This document shows, piece by piece, positions 30,210 to 41,449 of a DNA stretch of 64,000 nt; within the stretch, counting starts at the first letter, position 1; each line of letters begins with the position of its first letter. The position numbers and the translations under genes are program-made. Origin of the DNA: Nematostella vectensis (lineage: Eukaryota > Cnidaria > Anthozoa > Actiniaria > Edwardsiidae). The stretch spans positions 12,560,856 through 12,624,855 of the forward strand of contig NC_064040.1 in assembly GCF_932526225.1 (NCBI RefSeq), in the 5' to 3' direction. Below the pieces are notes generated by a model that was not told the DNA's origin, ran no database searches, and was given only the letters and a program-made list of their open reading frames with translations.

Positions 30210-33200
30210 CTGAAAGGAACGGACAAAAGGTTTGGTTAGGCGTATCATCTAGCCGCTACTTAGATCACTGACACTCCACCAATCATCAAGGGACACGGGG
30301 ACGTCAAGAGCCGTGTACGGGGAAAAGTGAATCCGAACTGGATAATTGAGCCGGTCAACTGTAATCAATCGAGATATAACTAAATAACTTAGGTTTGGTT
30401 GTTTACATTTTTCTTACAGTTATCAGTATCGGTTGGCAATAATAAACAAACGTATTTATTCAGGCCCAGAACGGAACAATTCTGATTCAAAATCAGGAAG
30501 CCTTACAAAATATGCTTATAGCTAAGCAATCGCCGTCTGTGTCCCAGTGTTCAGCGTTTTCTGGTATCGTATGCGAATGATTTCCCAACAAAAAGTGTTC
30601 TGCGAGTGTCTTCACAGTAGAGTCAGATCTTCACTAAACGCTTTCATGGATTGAGCGGCTGGAACATGTCGAGAGTTGTTTAGCAATATACTTTATGTAG
30701 TTTGATGTAAGGAACCGGATTAACAGATCGTCTCAAATTTGAGAATGATTATGACATCCACGAAGTACTAGCCTTGTCGAACGACACAATTGGAAACCCG
30801 GGATTCCGCATACATTCCGCATACACCTTCAAAAAAGGTGTAAGGACGACAAACCTAAAAAAATACTGAGTCTAAGGATTCTACGGACAGAGCAACCTGC
30901 TAACTTCGATAAATTTCAAACATACCCAAAAATTTGATCAAGCTGCTCCAGGAAACGATCCCTGACGACCTCCTTCTCTAGGTGAACCTTCTGGGCTGCA
31001 TGCTCGGCAGACTGGAAACCCACAAGCACGTGGCATTCCTCGCCGTCCACGTGCTGGTCACGTGTATAAGTCCATATTTGGCTTATGAATCCATGTGCCA
31101 CATCAACAATCTTAGACTGACCCCAAAAGGGTTTTTTTAAAGCGACAAACAATTTTTAAAGCCGTACTCATGTGTAGTCTTTCTATGGCCAATTCCTTTT
31201 CCCTTGGGAGTGGTGGTGAGAAAATGATATCGCCATCCTTGAGGATTGTCAAAGGGACTGTGATGACGACATAGTTTGCAGATATTATTTCGCCACTGTT
31301 ACTTTTCAAAGTCACTTGCATATCCTGGTCATGTGACGAGCTAGTTTGACCTAAGTATAACAAAGAAATTATATTTCTTGTAGAAATCGTTGATATTAAT
31401 TTTTAAAGCAACTTGCATATCCTGGTGATATGACGTGCTATTTTGACCTGAGTAAAACAAAGAAATTACAATTTACGAGGTGCTCTTAATATCACTAGAC
31501 GTAGCCTACAACAAGAAAAAAGAAGGAATTAAATAATAATTAAATAATTAAATAATCACCCATACCAACCTGACCAGGTAATCTGCCTGACTGGCCAGTT
31601 GGTCCTAATATCAGTCATAGGGCATTTTTTCAGGAAATGAGAAACAAGCACTTCATAGGATCCTTCAAATCTGTGAAGAGAATACATAGTTTTTAATGAT
31701 GAATATATTATTTCAGAATTACACTGTTATTATAGATATGTAGAGTATGGGTGGTACAGCTATGCTATGTTAAGCTCCTGGGTCTTTCGCGTCTGGGTTC
31801 GTATTTGATTCCTGGTTTGATGTGACTTTAATATATTGGCTCTCATCTTCACTCTGAGGGTTTTTCCAGGGTTCTCCTATTTTCCTCCTTCTAAAAAATA
31901 CAACATTTCTTCCCTAATGCCGTGCTCAGCAATCATGCAAGTCGTTTTACGGCTGAATAATGAGCCTCTATATACCTTCCACTTGGTTACATTGCATCTG
32001 TCCTTAGGAATCCATCATCAAAGCTGCAAAGGTGTTAAAAACTAAATGACTTATATTTTTATTTAAGAAATGATGATCTGCTAAACCTGTAGTTACCAGG
32101 ACCATAACCCCAACATCCCTTTTCTTCGGCAACACCAAGAAGCCCAAGCTTAGAGAGGGGTGCTCCATAATTTTGCCCAACCGTACACTCCATGAGATCC
32201 CACGTTGACCGGGTCGCGCCCAGTTTAGTTAGCCATGTTGCTAGACTGATATCAAGATTACGCATGGCAGCTCTGTTAAGAAGCAAAAAAAATGTGTTCA
32301 CTATCAAGAAGAAGACAAACTAGATAACAAAACGGAAAGAAAAATGCATATCTTTTTCGTGCATCAAGAGACTATCTGCTCCTCACTTTATCTGAGCACT
32401 GGGTAACTTCTGGCACTTCACGCAATTCAAAAACAAAACTTTTTCAAATAATACAAAACGAAAGCCGGCTAACCAATGAAGTGTACGAACCAATCAAGTG
32501 TACGAAATACAAAAATAAAAAGCAAAAAAATAGCCTCTTGGCACAATTTCGGGCTGTTTTAATAAAGCGGATTTGGTGATTTTGAAGAATCCCCTTTTCA
32601 GCCCCATTTCAAGGACCCCACGTGGACTAGCAGGCTCAGAAGGGATAACATGGGTAGCTTTCCTTTGTTGGTAGAGCTTGGGAAATAAGCGTTACCTTAC
32701 CAAAATGTCCGGGGGTCTCCCCCCTCCTTCTTAGGTGTGAAAAACAGGTAGGTAGTGTAGATAACTATTTTTAGGGCTGTAGCAGGGGGTGGAGCACAGG
32801 GGCCACGTGCCCCCCCCCCAATATTTCTAAAAATTAAACAGGAAGTGACAACTAGGGGCGTGGCCCCACCAATATTTTCTTAATGTTTCTGTATTGTGCC
32901 CCCCCCCCCCATCAATCTTACGTGGTCAGCTACGGCTCTGATTTAAATTGAATATTGAGTGTTTGAGGTTTTGACCAGTGGCCTATTAAATACCTTAATT
33001 CATCACCATCTTTGCATTTCTGTTTTAGTTCTTTTATTTTCTTGTATAGGTGTATCCTATCGAATGTGTATGTTTCCATGTCTTGTGCATTCCAAGATGT
33101 GCAGCGCATTCCACATTGTCTCGTTTGACAGCAAGAAATTTCTTTCGTATCAGCATTGTTGTCACATCGGTCAACACTTTCATGACCATTCGTGCTCTCC

Positions 33201-34490
33201 AGGTTTAATTGTTCTCCAATTTTTGTTATCTGTTCCTCAGCCTCGAGCATTTTTCTGATATCTGGGTCAGTTCCATGAAGGAGACGCTGTCCGCCGTTGT
33301 GGTAAAGTGTAGACTCAAACGGGTCGCTAGATACGTCGTAGCCCTGGGGAGGAAAAAGATGCTAGTGTATGTGTCACATTCATGGGCAGGCCAAAAATGG
33401 AGGCTAATGACATTAATAATGAAACCTGTGATTTATAGACCGTTTTTACAATGTTGCGCGCGCATAAATGCCACAGACTGGCAGGCTTTAGTTGATCTAA
33501 AATGGCGTACGAAGATTGAAATGCGTGCTTCTTTTTCGGGGTTTTGTTGAAAAAGAGTGCTTCTCTTTGGAGTTTTGGATTCAAATTCCCCGTCGTCTGC
33601 ATTTTTATGCAATACCAAACGTCTTCAAATGTTCCTCCAAATTACTAACCTCATTTATTTTCCAGTTGTTTTCATGTGCTAAATCATGAATGACATTTTC
33701 CGAGCCATGGATAAAATCTGCACCAAGATCAACAGGGGGGAATCCCTTAAAAGGCTTGACTGTCCTGACTCGACCACCTGAAATATCAAAGATAGTGATA
33801 TTACAACATTGACATTAAAACAACATTGACCCTTCCAGCCATCTACCCTGAGCCGTGAGAATTACCACAAGAGCACAACGAGATCAACATACTCAATATA
33901 CTCAATATCACTTGTCTATCTATGTTTAAGAGTGGAATACACCAAAAACTGCAATTCGACTCTTTAGGGCAGAAGAAGAAGAAGAAGAAGAAGAAGAAGA
34001 AGAAGAAGAAGAAGAAGAAGAAGAAGAAGAAGAAGATAAAGAAGAAGAAGAAGAAGAAGTCTTATTAAAGACGAAAATTTGGCAGAGTCGAATTCCAGTT
34101 TTTGGTGTATTGTATTCATTGTTCTGGTACGAGATCACGACAGTTTGGGCTTTTTGATTCTATATGTTTAAGAGTGGAATACCAACCAAGGTAGTCTGAT
34201 GCCTCAAGAAGAACTACATCAAACCCCTTCTCCTCCAGAGCAACTGTGACAGCAAATCCAGCCATCCCCGCACCCACGACAGCAACTCTCTTGGGAGGAG
34301 CTTGACTTGTTTTGACGGCTGCATATCGATGGATAAAAGTATCAAGTGAAAGTGAGTAAAAATAATTATAAAAAAAACGATACGCACCTGATTGCAAGAC
34401 AGGGTCTTTGTTCACATTATTTAATTCGACATGCGCACAGGTATCCTGACATGTCAATAGGCCCAAGCTCAGTGGTGATGATCGTAACAT
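29900..34490 (-). CDS. FAD-dependent amine oxidase (polyamine/spermine oxidase-like), 8 exons, one frameshift
   Basis: A flavoenzyme that probably oxidises polyamines or related amines. Minus-strand exons: 34388-34490, 34187-34318, 33650-33777, 32994-33343, 32087-32272, 31570-31670, 30926-31350, 29900-30209. Splice phases agree at all junctions. Residues 50-55 are GAGMAG (dinucleotide fold), followed by VVLLEAS and GRVRT, then DLGADFIHGS. Later come VTVPLTIL-like VITVPLTILKDG, LHMSTALKIV (the lysine aligns with the active-site lysine of plant polyamine oxidase), and the C-terminal FAD motif LFFAGEATH. Exon 7 contains a one-base frameshift in a run of seven A; one base fewer makes all exons sum to 578 codons. 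The start is the least certain part. Final residues TSL do not form a standard peroxisomal signal. It converges tail-to-tail with Jagged. Confidence 0.9.
30926..31350 (-). CDS. Amine oxidase exon 7 (contains the frameshift)
   Basis: Encodes VVITVPLTILKDGDIIFSPPLP, LHMSTALKIVCRFKK, then in another frame FWGQSKIVDVAHGF and GEECHVLVGFQS. The frame changes at 31132-31138, a run of seven T on the plus strand. Confidence 0.9.
31411..31468 (-). pseudogene. Duplicated acceptor and first codons of amine oxidase exon 7
   Basis: A diverged copy of 31314-31371, offset by 97 bp, includes the ctcag acceptor and the first 30 or so coding bases of exon 7. It lies in the intron upstream in transcription order and looks like a decoy or vestigial exon start. 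Confidence 0.8.
31570..31670 (-). CDS. Amine oxidase exon 6
   Basis: Encodes FEGSYEVLVSHFLKKC and PVRQITWSG, the GG(Y/F) xx L segment preceding the substrate domain strand. Acceptor cttcacag, donor gttggt. Confidence 0.9.
31740..32000. repeat. SINE-like or interspersed-repeat tail
   Basis: Contains a B-box-resembling ggttcgtatttgattcctgg and the string gagggtttttccagggttctcc. The latter style recurs in anthozoan dispersed repeats as I recall them. No clear A box or target duplication is seen. Confidence 0.3.
32087..32272 (-). CDS. Amine oxidase exon 5
   Basis: Encodes LDISLATWLTKLGATRS and GAPLSKLGLLGVAEEKG. The ALSKLS-like motif and the following segment are typical of polyamine oxidases. 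Acceptor ttaacag, donor gtttag. Confidence 0.9.
32760..32935. repeat. C-tract-bearing MITE-like repeat
   Basis: Imperfect inverted ends (agggctgtagc at left, gctacggctct at right) flank two poly-C tracts and taggggcgtggc. A related copy lies at about 34670-34830. It sits in an amine oxidase intron. Confidence 0.5.
32994..33343 (-). CDS. Amine oxidase exon 4: variable insert region
   Basis: Encodes GYDVSSDPFESTLYHNG followed by a charged and cysteine-bearing insert (CCQTRQCGMRC) and KKIKELKQKCKDGDEL. This part is less conserved in the family; it is supported by splice sites and phase. Confidence 0.8.
33650..33777 (-). CDS. Amine oxidase exon 3
   Basis: Encodes GRVRTVKPF and PPVDLGADFIHGSEN, the second conserved amine oxidase motif near the flavin. 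Donor gttagt. Confidence 0.95.
33937..34110. mobile_element. MITE-like element with internal (GAA)n, in amine oxidase intron
   Basis: Inverted ends atacaccaaaaactg and agtcgaatt...ttttggtgtat flank a GAA microsatellite of about 90 bp (33971-34060). A 20-bp direct repeat, tatgtttaagagtggaatac, occurs at 33921-33940 and 34163-34182, bracketing the insertion region. Confidence 0.75.
34187..34318 (-). CDS. Amine oxidase exon 2: FAD-binding GxGxxG
   Basis: Encodes PPKRVAVVGAGMAGFAVTVAL and GFDVVLLEASDYLG, the beta-alpha-beta FAD-binding fold with the acidic residue at the end of strand two. Phase 2-nt entry and 1-nt exit match the neighbours. Confidence 0.95.
34388..34490 (-). CDS. Amine oxidase exon 1 (start uncertain)
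   Basis: ATG at 34490 opens MLRSSPLSLGLL and runs in phase to a gtgcg donor. A possible acceptor (ttgcag) lies just upstream at 34509-34514, and another frame is also open here, so this could be an internal exon of a longer gene model. Confidence 0.5.
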
Positions 34491-34669
34491 CTTTATTTCG
34501 ATTCTTAGCTGCAAATCAGGTGATAAAGGAAAAAGTTAATTCAATCAATTTTTTGATAAAAGGATTATAAAAACAGTATTTTTTCTTGATTATTAGCATT
34601 TAGAGTGTTTGGGCGTGATAATGTATGAGGCCCTGGTGACGCCGAACGTGAGAATAGGTTTCCGTCCCG

Positions 34670-34830
34670 TAACACCAGGGGAGGCCCCCTCCCCTCCCCC
34701 CATTCCTCCACAATTTTTTTCTATTGTAAGAAAATGACCAGTAGGGGCGTGGCTGTGCCCCCCCCCCCCCCCCCATTTTTCTTAATGTCCCTTGAATCGT
34801 GCGGGCATTTTTATGACCCTCCTTTACGTA
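34670..34830. repeat. C-tract-bearing MITE-like repeat, second copy
   Basis: Shares taggggcgtggc plus a long poly-C tract and atttttcttaatg with the copy at 32760-32935. Confidence 0.45.
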
Positions 34831-35680
34831 CCGGGCTATATGGCGACAACAAGGCTTTGTATATGTTAGGGTAAAAGGACGATGTAAATTCTTATTCTAT
34901 TCTCGGTATGCATAAATTATAATAAATAAATAGCGTCTCACAATAGTAATATATTCATAATGTCTCAACCTCGATGAGGTGAGCTTGGACGGGTTGGCCA
35001 AGGCGCACCCACCCCCCACCCTCCCTCGGGAAAAAAACTACACCCGTCTAGTTTTCTTGGCCTCAGAGCTCATGCTTCGCCATTACTCACAGCTTTGATG
35101 TCATTGTTTCATTTATTCATACTGAGAATATAATTATGTCTATAAAGGGATCACTCTTGTTGACGGGGGCGAGTGAGATGACCCTGTGGGACTGCTCCAC
35201 AGTTATTGACATTTTTCCAGTTTTTTTTTTATAAATTGTGTAATATTATATTTCATGGTATTGTCATTGTAAACTCGACATAAATTGTATCTGTACAATA
35301 AATGCAGGAAATCAACTATATTAATCAATATAAAGCTAAAAAGAGGGAGGGGGGACCATTTTTGTTTTGGACACCCCCCCCCCCCCCCCAATTTGGATGG
35401 TTAAAAAAATTACCTATTATCACAGCGATATGCGGCGGGTTTTCATTTTTGGTTATGTTAACTTTAGATATTAGATATTTGATCACATCTTTTTGCTAGA
35501 GTTATGGATGTGCGTAAGCAGAGCGCAAAAATCGTATTAAAGAAATAAGATTCAATCCCTAAAATGATCTATATGAGTCCTCAAGACGCGCCAAATATTT
35601 AGAATACTTGCGTAGTTTAGAATGAGGTGGCGTGAAAGATCGCGAGGGGTCATGGACGGAGTGCCTTAGGCATATCCCTA
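34831..35680. other. Non-coding, repeat-rich stretch
   Basis: No gene seen. A poly-C run at about 35374-35389 probably marks another member of the C-tract repeat family. Confidence 0.5.
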
Positions 35681-35684
35681 AAGC

Positions 35685-36350
35685 CTGGTTTCCATATGGT
35701 TGCGTCTGTCGTTTCGGTCGTTTCTGTCGTGTGAAAGAAATTCTATACGACAGATACGACCATATGGAAACTTCAGACGCAACAGCCTGATGCGACAGAC
35801 GCGACCCGACACGACAGATACGACTTTTCGCTTGAGATTTGGTTCTATCCCATACGACGACAGATACGACAGGAAATAGGCGTGATGCAACCGCATTTTG
35901 TAAATCGAAACCATTGCAATCGACAAATACGGCAAATACAACATAAACATATACCACAATGCACTTCGTTTCCAACATGGCGGCGAAGGTAGAAACACAT
36001 GCGTTCTCTGTGTCGCTGTTCATGGAAGCTCTGCAGCGATTCGAATGCCTCTATCACAAATTTTTCAAAGACAACATAGAGAAAATTGCTGGAAGAAGTT
36101 GACCGATTAATTCCACATATCTGCCGACGAGGCGGAACGAAAATACAAGGACATTAACAGCCTAAGCTCCTCTCTTCTTCTCTCTTCCCGAAATCTGCGT
36201 GTTCTGCGTTCTCCTCTGTCCCTTTTCCTTTGTTGAACAGCCCGTTAAAGTAGATAACAAGCCAAAACGCCTTTCTCGTTCATTTATTGCCGCCATGTTT
36301 CTCCGTAAACAGATAAAGTAGGAGCGACTGATACGACATATGGAAACCAG
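35685..36350. mobile_element. MITE with ctggtttccatatg inverted ends and many TACGACAG subrepeats
   Basis: Left end ctggtttccatatg matches the reverse complement of the right end catatggaaaccag. Subterminal motifs of the acgacagatacgac type recur many times and may be transposase-binding repeats. A further cluster at 36400-36425 suggests nesting. No target duplication was resolved. Confidence 0.65.
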
Positions 36351-36999
36351 TAGTTGTATGAGTTGCATTGAGTTGTGTCTGCGCAGTCGGTGGGCAAATT
36401 GATACGACAAATACGACAGAAGCGGCAGCAACCAAAAGCATGTGCTCTCGTGTCAAATTAAAAAACAAACTCCTCCATATAGATAAATCCTACAAAATTG
36501 TATCCACCTCCAGGCGCCTAGACTTTACCTCTAATTTGTTTTGGAGCTTGGATTTTCGTAGTCTCCTTTGCAGCCGCCCGTCGGAGTCACGCAGAGCGTA
36601 GGAGACTAGGATTTTCGGTGATATGTGAGCTACGCTATCACGCTCTTCCGGCGAAGTATCATAAATTGCGCTCGCTTCTTTATTAAGTTTTGTCGCATAT
36701 GTTAAATCCTCAACTAGGCAATGCTTATCATACTTACCAGACTCAAAGATACAAGTGTTTTGTTTACCAACGCCTATGGTGCCAATATCAAACCGCAAAT
36801 CCAGTACGATGACAGCAATATGACGTCACTCCGTAGCAATCACAGAGGCAGCAGTATTTTTGAACTACCGGTTTGCATGCGACTCGTTATGTTTATCCTT
36901 GTATTTAGCCATAAAAATGTAATAAATTCAATCCAACGTGATAGAGTACTTGTAGCCGACTATTATTTCCACGTTTAAGAGATTTAGAACGCATTTGGG

Positions 37000-37080
37000 G
37001 CCGTTTAAGCGATGTTCGGTGAAATTTAGAACCACTAAGTGATATAGGGAATTCTAAATTTCACCGTACGCTAAAACGGC
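37000..37080. mobile_element. 81-bp foldback MITE
   Basis: Ends gccgttt...cggtgaaatttagaa and ttctaaatttcaccg...aaaacggc form an imperfect hairpin with a roughly 20-bp loop. It lies inside a repeat that recurs inverted or direct near 40.4-40.9 kb. Confidence 0.7.
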
Positions 37081-38716
37081 TGTTAATAGTTACCGTAAGG
37101 TGATAATATGTAATTACGACCAAATAAGGTACAAGCCTATGTAGCTAGTGGAGTGACAGCGTCGGTTGGAGTCATTTTACCTGCTGGACAGTTGACCGAC
37201 TCGGTCATTTACAAGACCTTATAAAATCACATCTTTTCTACGTTTTTACCCTCCAAGCCACGTACAAGAATTGGATAAATACGCTACCGGCGCAGTTCTA
37301 TTTAATAGTCGGAAGAAACCCGTTAAATCCGGAAAATCCCGCATCTCAAGCATTCAATACACGCACTCTCGGCAACGAAGCCAATCTTCGCGTGGTCTAT
37401 ACAAGTGGTCTATACAAGTCGGTAAAGCCCGTTCAATCCGGAAAATCCCGCTTCGCATCAGCTATGATTGCGTTACCTATCAAACTGCAAGTTGTCTTGA
37501 AAGATGATCGAAATCTTGATCCGGCGTTGTTCTTTGGTGTCAAATGAGTTCGAATGGAGGTGTTTTGGTTGGCGTGTAGGTTAGCGATGATGGCTGCAGT
37601 GAATGATGCTGTTTCTTAGGGTTGTTATTTTAAAAACTTTATTCTGAGCTTTCCGCGTGTATTCGCACTCTAGGAGTTGCGCGCCGGATTGGTTCTATAA
37701 ATTGCTCAATTTCGTCGCTTAGGTTTAACTGTTTGAGGACAATTTAGTTACGTGGCACGCATTTTTAAATTTTTAATTCGATACGCTACATCGGATTTTA
37801 TATTAACTTTAATTTAAATAATTGACACTAACAAGCTAATCCAGCGCTGTTATTATTCATATTAGAAGTTATATCTCTATCAATTTCGTGCATCTATTTC
37901 TAGATATGCACCCATATTTGGATTTCAAACTTATTGCGAATTGCTTTATAACTGATGCGAAAGCCGTTTAAAATTAGCCAATAATGAGACAAAGTTATTG
38001 GTTACAAAGTATTTTTCATGCAGCTTGCAGAACCTCGCCATCACTGCATCAGACCATATCCAGGCCCATACCCAGGGGGGGTGGACCCCCCCCGTTCGCT
38101 CTTGTTGGCAGGGCAACTGACTAGTATTTGTTACAGGCAGTCTCATTGTATCTTGTCGGTACATCCATGCCATTTAGCTCTTTTATTGAAAGGGCGACCA
38201 CTAGCATTTGTCATCATCACAATCTCATTGTTTGTTGTCAGCACATCCGCACTATTCAGCCCACTTTTGTCAGCGCAACGAGCTCTCATTCGTAGATATC
38301 CATTTCAACCGTTTTGTTGTTGCCAGGCCGCAGCCACTGTCTCATTTTATGTTGTAAGTTCATCTGCACCATTTTGCCCGCCTTTTGCAGGGTATCTCGC
38401 TTTTATTTGTCTCAGCCACTGTCTCATTTTATGTTGTAAGTTCATCTGCACCATTTTGTCCGCCTTTTGCAGGGTATATCGCTTTTCTTTGTCTCATCGT
38501 ATGTTTTCAGCAAATCAATGTCACTTGGCCCCTTTTGCTGTGAGGGCAACTTACCGTCTCATTGTCAGCACATCCGCAACATTAAACACACTTTTTGTCA
38601 AGGCAACACGCTCTTATTTGTTGATATCCACTCCTTTTTCGTCCCAGCCAGTCTCATTGTGTATTGTCAGCAAATCAACGTCAGTTAGCCCCTTTGTTGT
38701 TAAGGCAACTCTACGC

Positions 38717-38859
38717 TCAGTAGCGGATCTAGGGGGAGGGTTTAGGGGGTTTAAACCTCTCTTTGGGCTGTCAGAAAGCCATATGTAACAAAAAATTACC
38801 CTTCCCCTATTGTCACTGAGCCACCCCTCCTTTAGGGAAAATCTAGATCCGCCACTGAC
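38717..38859. mobile_element. hAT-like MITE inside the tandem array
   Basis: Ends cagtagcggatctag and ctagatccgccactg are inverted repeats of the CAGTGGCGGATC type seen in many animal hAT MITEs. ACGCT flanks both sides, and the uninterrupted array unit nearby has a single acgct. Confidence 0.75.
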
Positions 38860-38962
38860 GCTATTATTTGTCAATATCACAGCCTCCGTGTATATTGTCA
38901 GCACATCCACAATATTCAGCCTATTATTGTATTATCACAGCCGCAGCTCATTGTATTTTGTT

Positions 38963-39753
38963 TACCCTGGGTACCAGAGCTTCGCGGCGACAACGATTTG
39001 AGCGAAGCGAAAGAGCCTCTGGTGCAACGGATAGCAAGCCTCACTATGGTGCTAGCGATCATGGCATCAGTGTTGCAAGAATTACCTGTCAAGTCCTACA
39101 TGCCCGTACAAGTTTCGCACCGATATGGCCATAACTTTAGGATACAGTGAACTCCGCAAAAACGGTATTTAATCAAAATAATTTTAGTCGAGTGTGCAGC
39201 AACAATACATCGAAGCGTGTTCTAGGTCAGTCTTATTTGTTTTCTGAAACAAAAGCTAAAAAGGGTAGTTTGTAGAGCGTTTATCGAGCTGAGCGTTCGC
39301 TCGGATACAATAAAATCCTGTCTGTTATTTGCATAAACTGCGTTCGACAACTAGAGAGGATAGCGAAGGCAAGCTCACTCGTCCACCGAGCATTACCGGA
39401 ATGAAAGTCAAGGTTCACAGAAACACTAGAGGCAAAAAGGAGATAGCCTTCATTTCCAGGCCCGGGAAACTACTAAAAGATTCGCCGCTTATTCACTGAT
39501 CATCGGCTTAGCGGGAATTATTTTGTTTGTATACGTTTTCCAAATAAAAACCGGTTTGATTGGAATGGAGACGATCCTCCAAATATGGAATACTACTACA
39601 ATAGCAACTTTTATTGGCCAATCAACGGCGTAGAACAAATCTTGTATGTATATATTAGCACCATAGTGAGGCTGGCTATCCGTTGCAGAGGCTCTTTCGC
39701 ATCGCTCAAATCGTTGTCGCCGTGAAGATCGGAGCCTCTGGTACCCAGGGTAA
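38963..39753. mobile_element. Non-autonomous DNA transposon with long inverted ends
   Basis: Left taccctgggtaccagag and right ctctggtacccagggta begin imperfect inverted repeats of about 90 bp. ATTTTGTT occurs at 38955-38962 and 39754-39761 as a probable 8-bp target duplication. Only about 600 bp of non-coding sequence lies between the ends. Confidence 0.85.
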
Positions 39754-40666
39754 ATTTTGTTAGCATACCCAGGCCAATTATCACAGCCACAGCCTCCTTG
39801 CATTTTATTAGCATACCCACGCCTATAAGCCCACTTGCCAGCTTGGTAACAAGTATGGCGACCCCTGGTTCCCATGGCAACTCGCATTCATTTATCCACA
39901 TCCACAGTCTTAGTTATCGCATCCTGTCACCACACACAGATTGGCACACAGCAAACCCACACAGCAAATTAAATCACAGCTATTTGCATCCACAAGTCAG
40001 AGCAGTGCAATCAATCATTCATTTTTGCATAAGGTACCTGCGTAACATGAGCATATTAAGCAATCGACCATTGAATAATAAAATATACATACATATGATA
40101 AAATACGGACGCCTTACCAGAAGCCGTCACGCATAAATTCACGACACTTCTTTTACAGAACAAAATTATACGTTCAAAAATTCTTTTTTTTAATGTCATT
40201 ATATCCTTGATATATTAGTTTTCACATCTTACTCCCTCTTCATCAACCATCATTCTACCTCTGTTTGGGGGTATCTTTGGGCTTTTTACGTTAATTGACA
40301 GCTTTGTAATGTTTCACTCTAGTTCTGTGGTCAATAAACTTAATTACCCCCGACATTGCTAGTCTATGGTTGATGGGAGTAATTTGTTAATAATTAACAT
40401 AAGGTGATAATATGTACGTAATTACGACCAAATAAGGCACAAGCCCATGTAGCTAGTCAAGTGACAGGCATATCAGCGTCAGTTGGAGTCATGTTCTGTT
40501 ACCTGCTTGACAGATCAACGACTCGACCCGCCCTCCAATGTGGGCTTTTCTTGTTTATTGACAGCTTTGTAATGTTTTACTCTATGTTCTGTGGTCAATC
40601 AACTATTACCCCAAACAATGCTAGTCTGTGGTTGATGGAAGGGAGTAATGGGCTCTAAATCTCTTA

Positions 40667-40794
40667 GGCTAAGTTCAAACGTCGTATTATCCATGAGCCG
40701 TATTCAATGAAATGAATCGAGTCGATTGTTTCATCTTCATTTGCATGCATTTGCATTGAACGGCTCATGGATAATACGACGTTTGAACTTAGCC
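40667..40794. mobile_element. 128-bp Harbinger-like MITE with TTA target duplication
   Basis: Nearly perfect 34-bp inverted ends beginning GGCTAAGTTCAAACG are flanked by TTA on both sides. The related locus near 36978-36985 (reverse strand) has the same flanks with one TTA and no insert, so it serves as an empty site. TWA targets fit PIF/Harbinger. Confidence 0.92.
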
Positions 40795-41449
40795 TTAAAC
40801 GTGGAAATAACAGACGGCTACAAGTACTTTATCACGTTGGATTGAATTTTTACATTTTTTTGGAAGAATACTAGCATATAGTAACAACTCCATTTATGTT
40901 CTCTCTATGTTCTCTCTAACGTTCAATGAGCCGGTCGGTTCAAATTATTTATTGACAGAGCTTGGGCTACCTGTGATCTCAAGTAGGTTCAGTGAAACGT
41001 AGCAACTCGCGAACACGACGAAATCACAAAATATTACCACCAGTATTTAACCAGTTAACCGCTTTTTCAGGGTGGATTTTGAATAGGTTATTTTTTTATA
41101 ATCTTTGGAACATCATGGGTCATGAAATGGACTGAAATAACTATATGACTATATAACTATATGATATAATGGCAAAACGAAGAAGAACAAAGACATAAGA
41201 AATGAGGTTGATCGAAGGAGAAAAATATAACATCAGCAATCACGTACCTCTGTCCTCGAAGAAAGTTCCTCCTAGTGTTTGTTGTGCAGCAAGATGAGAT
41301 AGAGTCGATCATGTTTTCATTCTGTCACGGTAGTACCAGATAGTGAGTGTGCATAAAACGAGGACCGGACGCGGACTGCCGGATAGCGGACGCGAACTAC
41401 TACTACTCACTTACTTACTTTACTACTTAAAATACTTTCTTCAAAATTT

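Larger units (their letters stand above)
38050..40000 (+). repeat. Degenerate tandem array, unit roughly 90-100 bp
   Basis: Units share phrases such as tctcattgtat, gtcagcacatccgcac, cagggcaac and gctcttatttgt. The array is interrupted by two inserted elements (38717-38859 and about 38963-39753). A 74-bp subunit near 38330-38480 is almost exactly duplicated. Long open frames here are by-products of the repeat. Confidence 0.75.

Noticed and set aside
36490-36798. 102-codon minus-strand open frame
   Set aside because: Lies in a dispersed repeat partly shared with 40.8 kb; no recognisable family. Could be an orphan exon, but unsupported.
38018-38788. 256-codon open frame
   Set aside because: Translation of a degenerate tandem array running into an hAT-like MITE; no domain or splice context.
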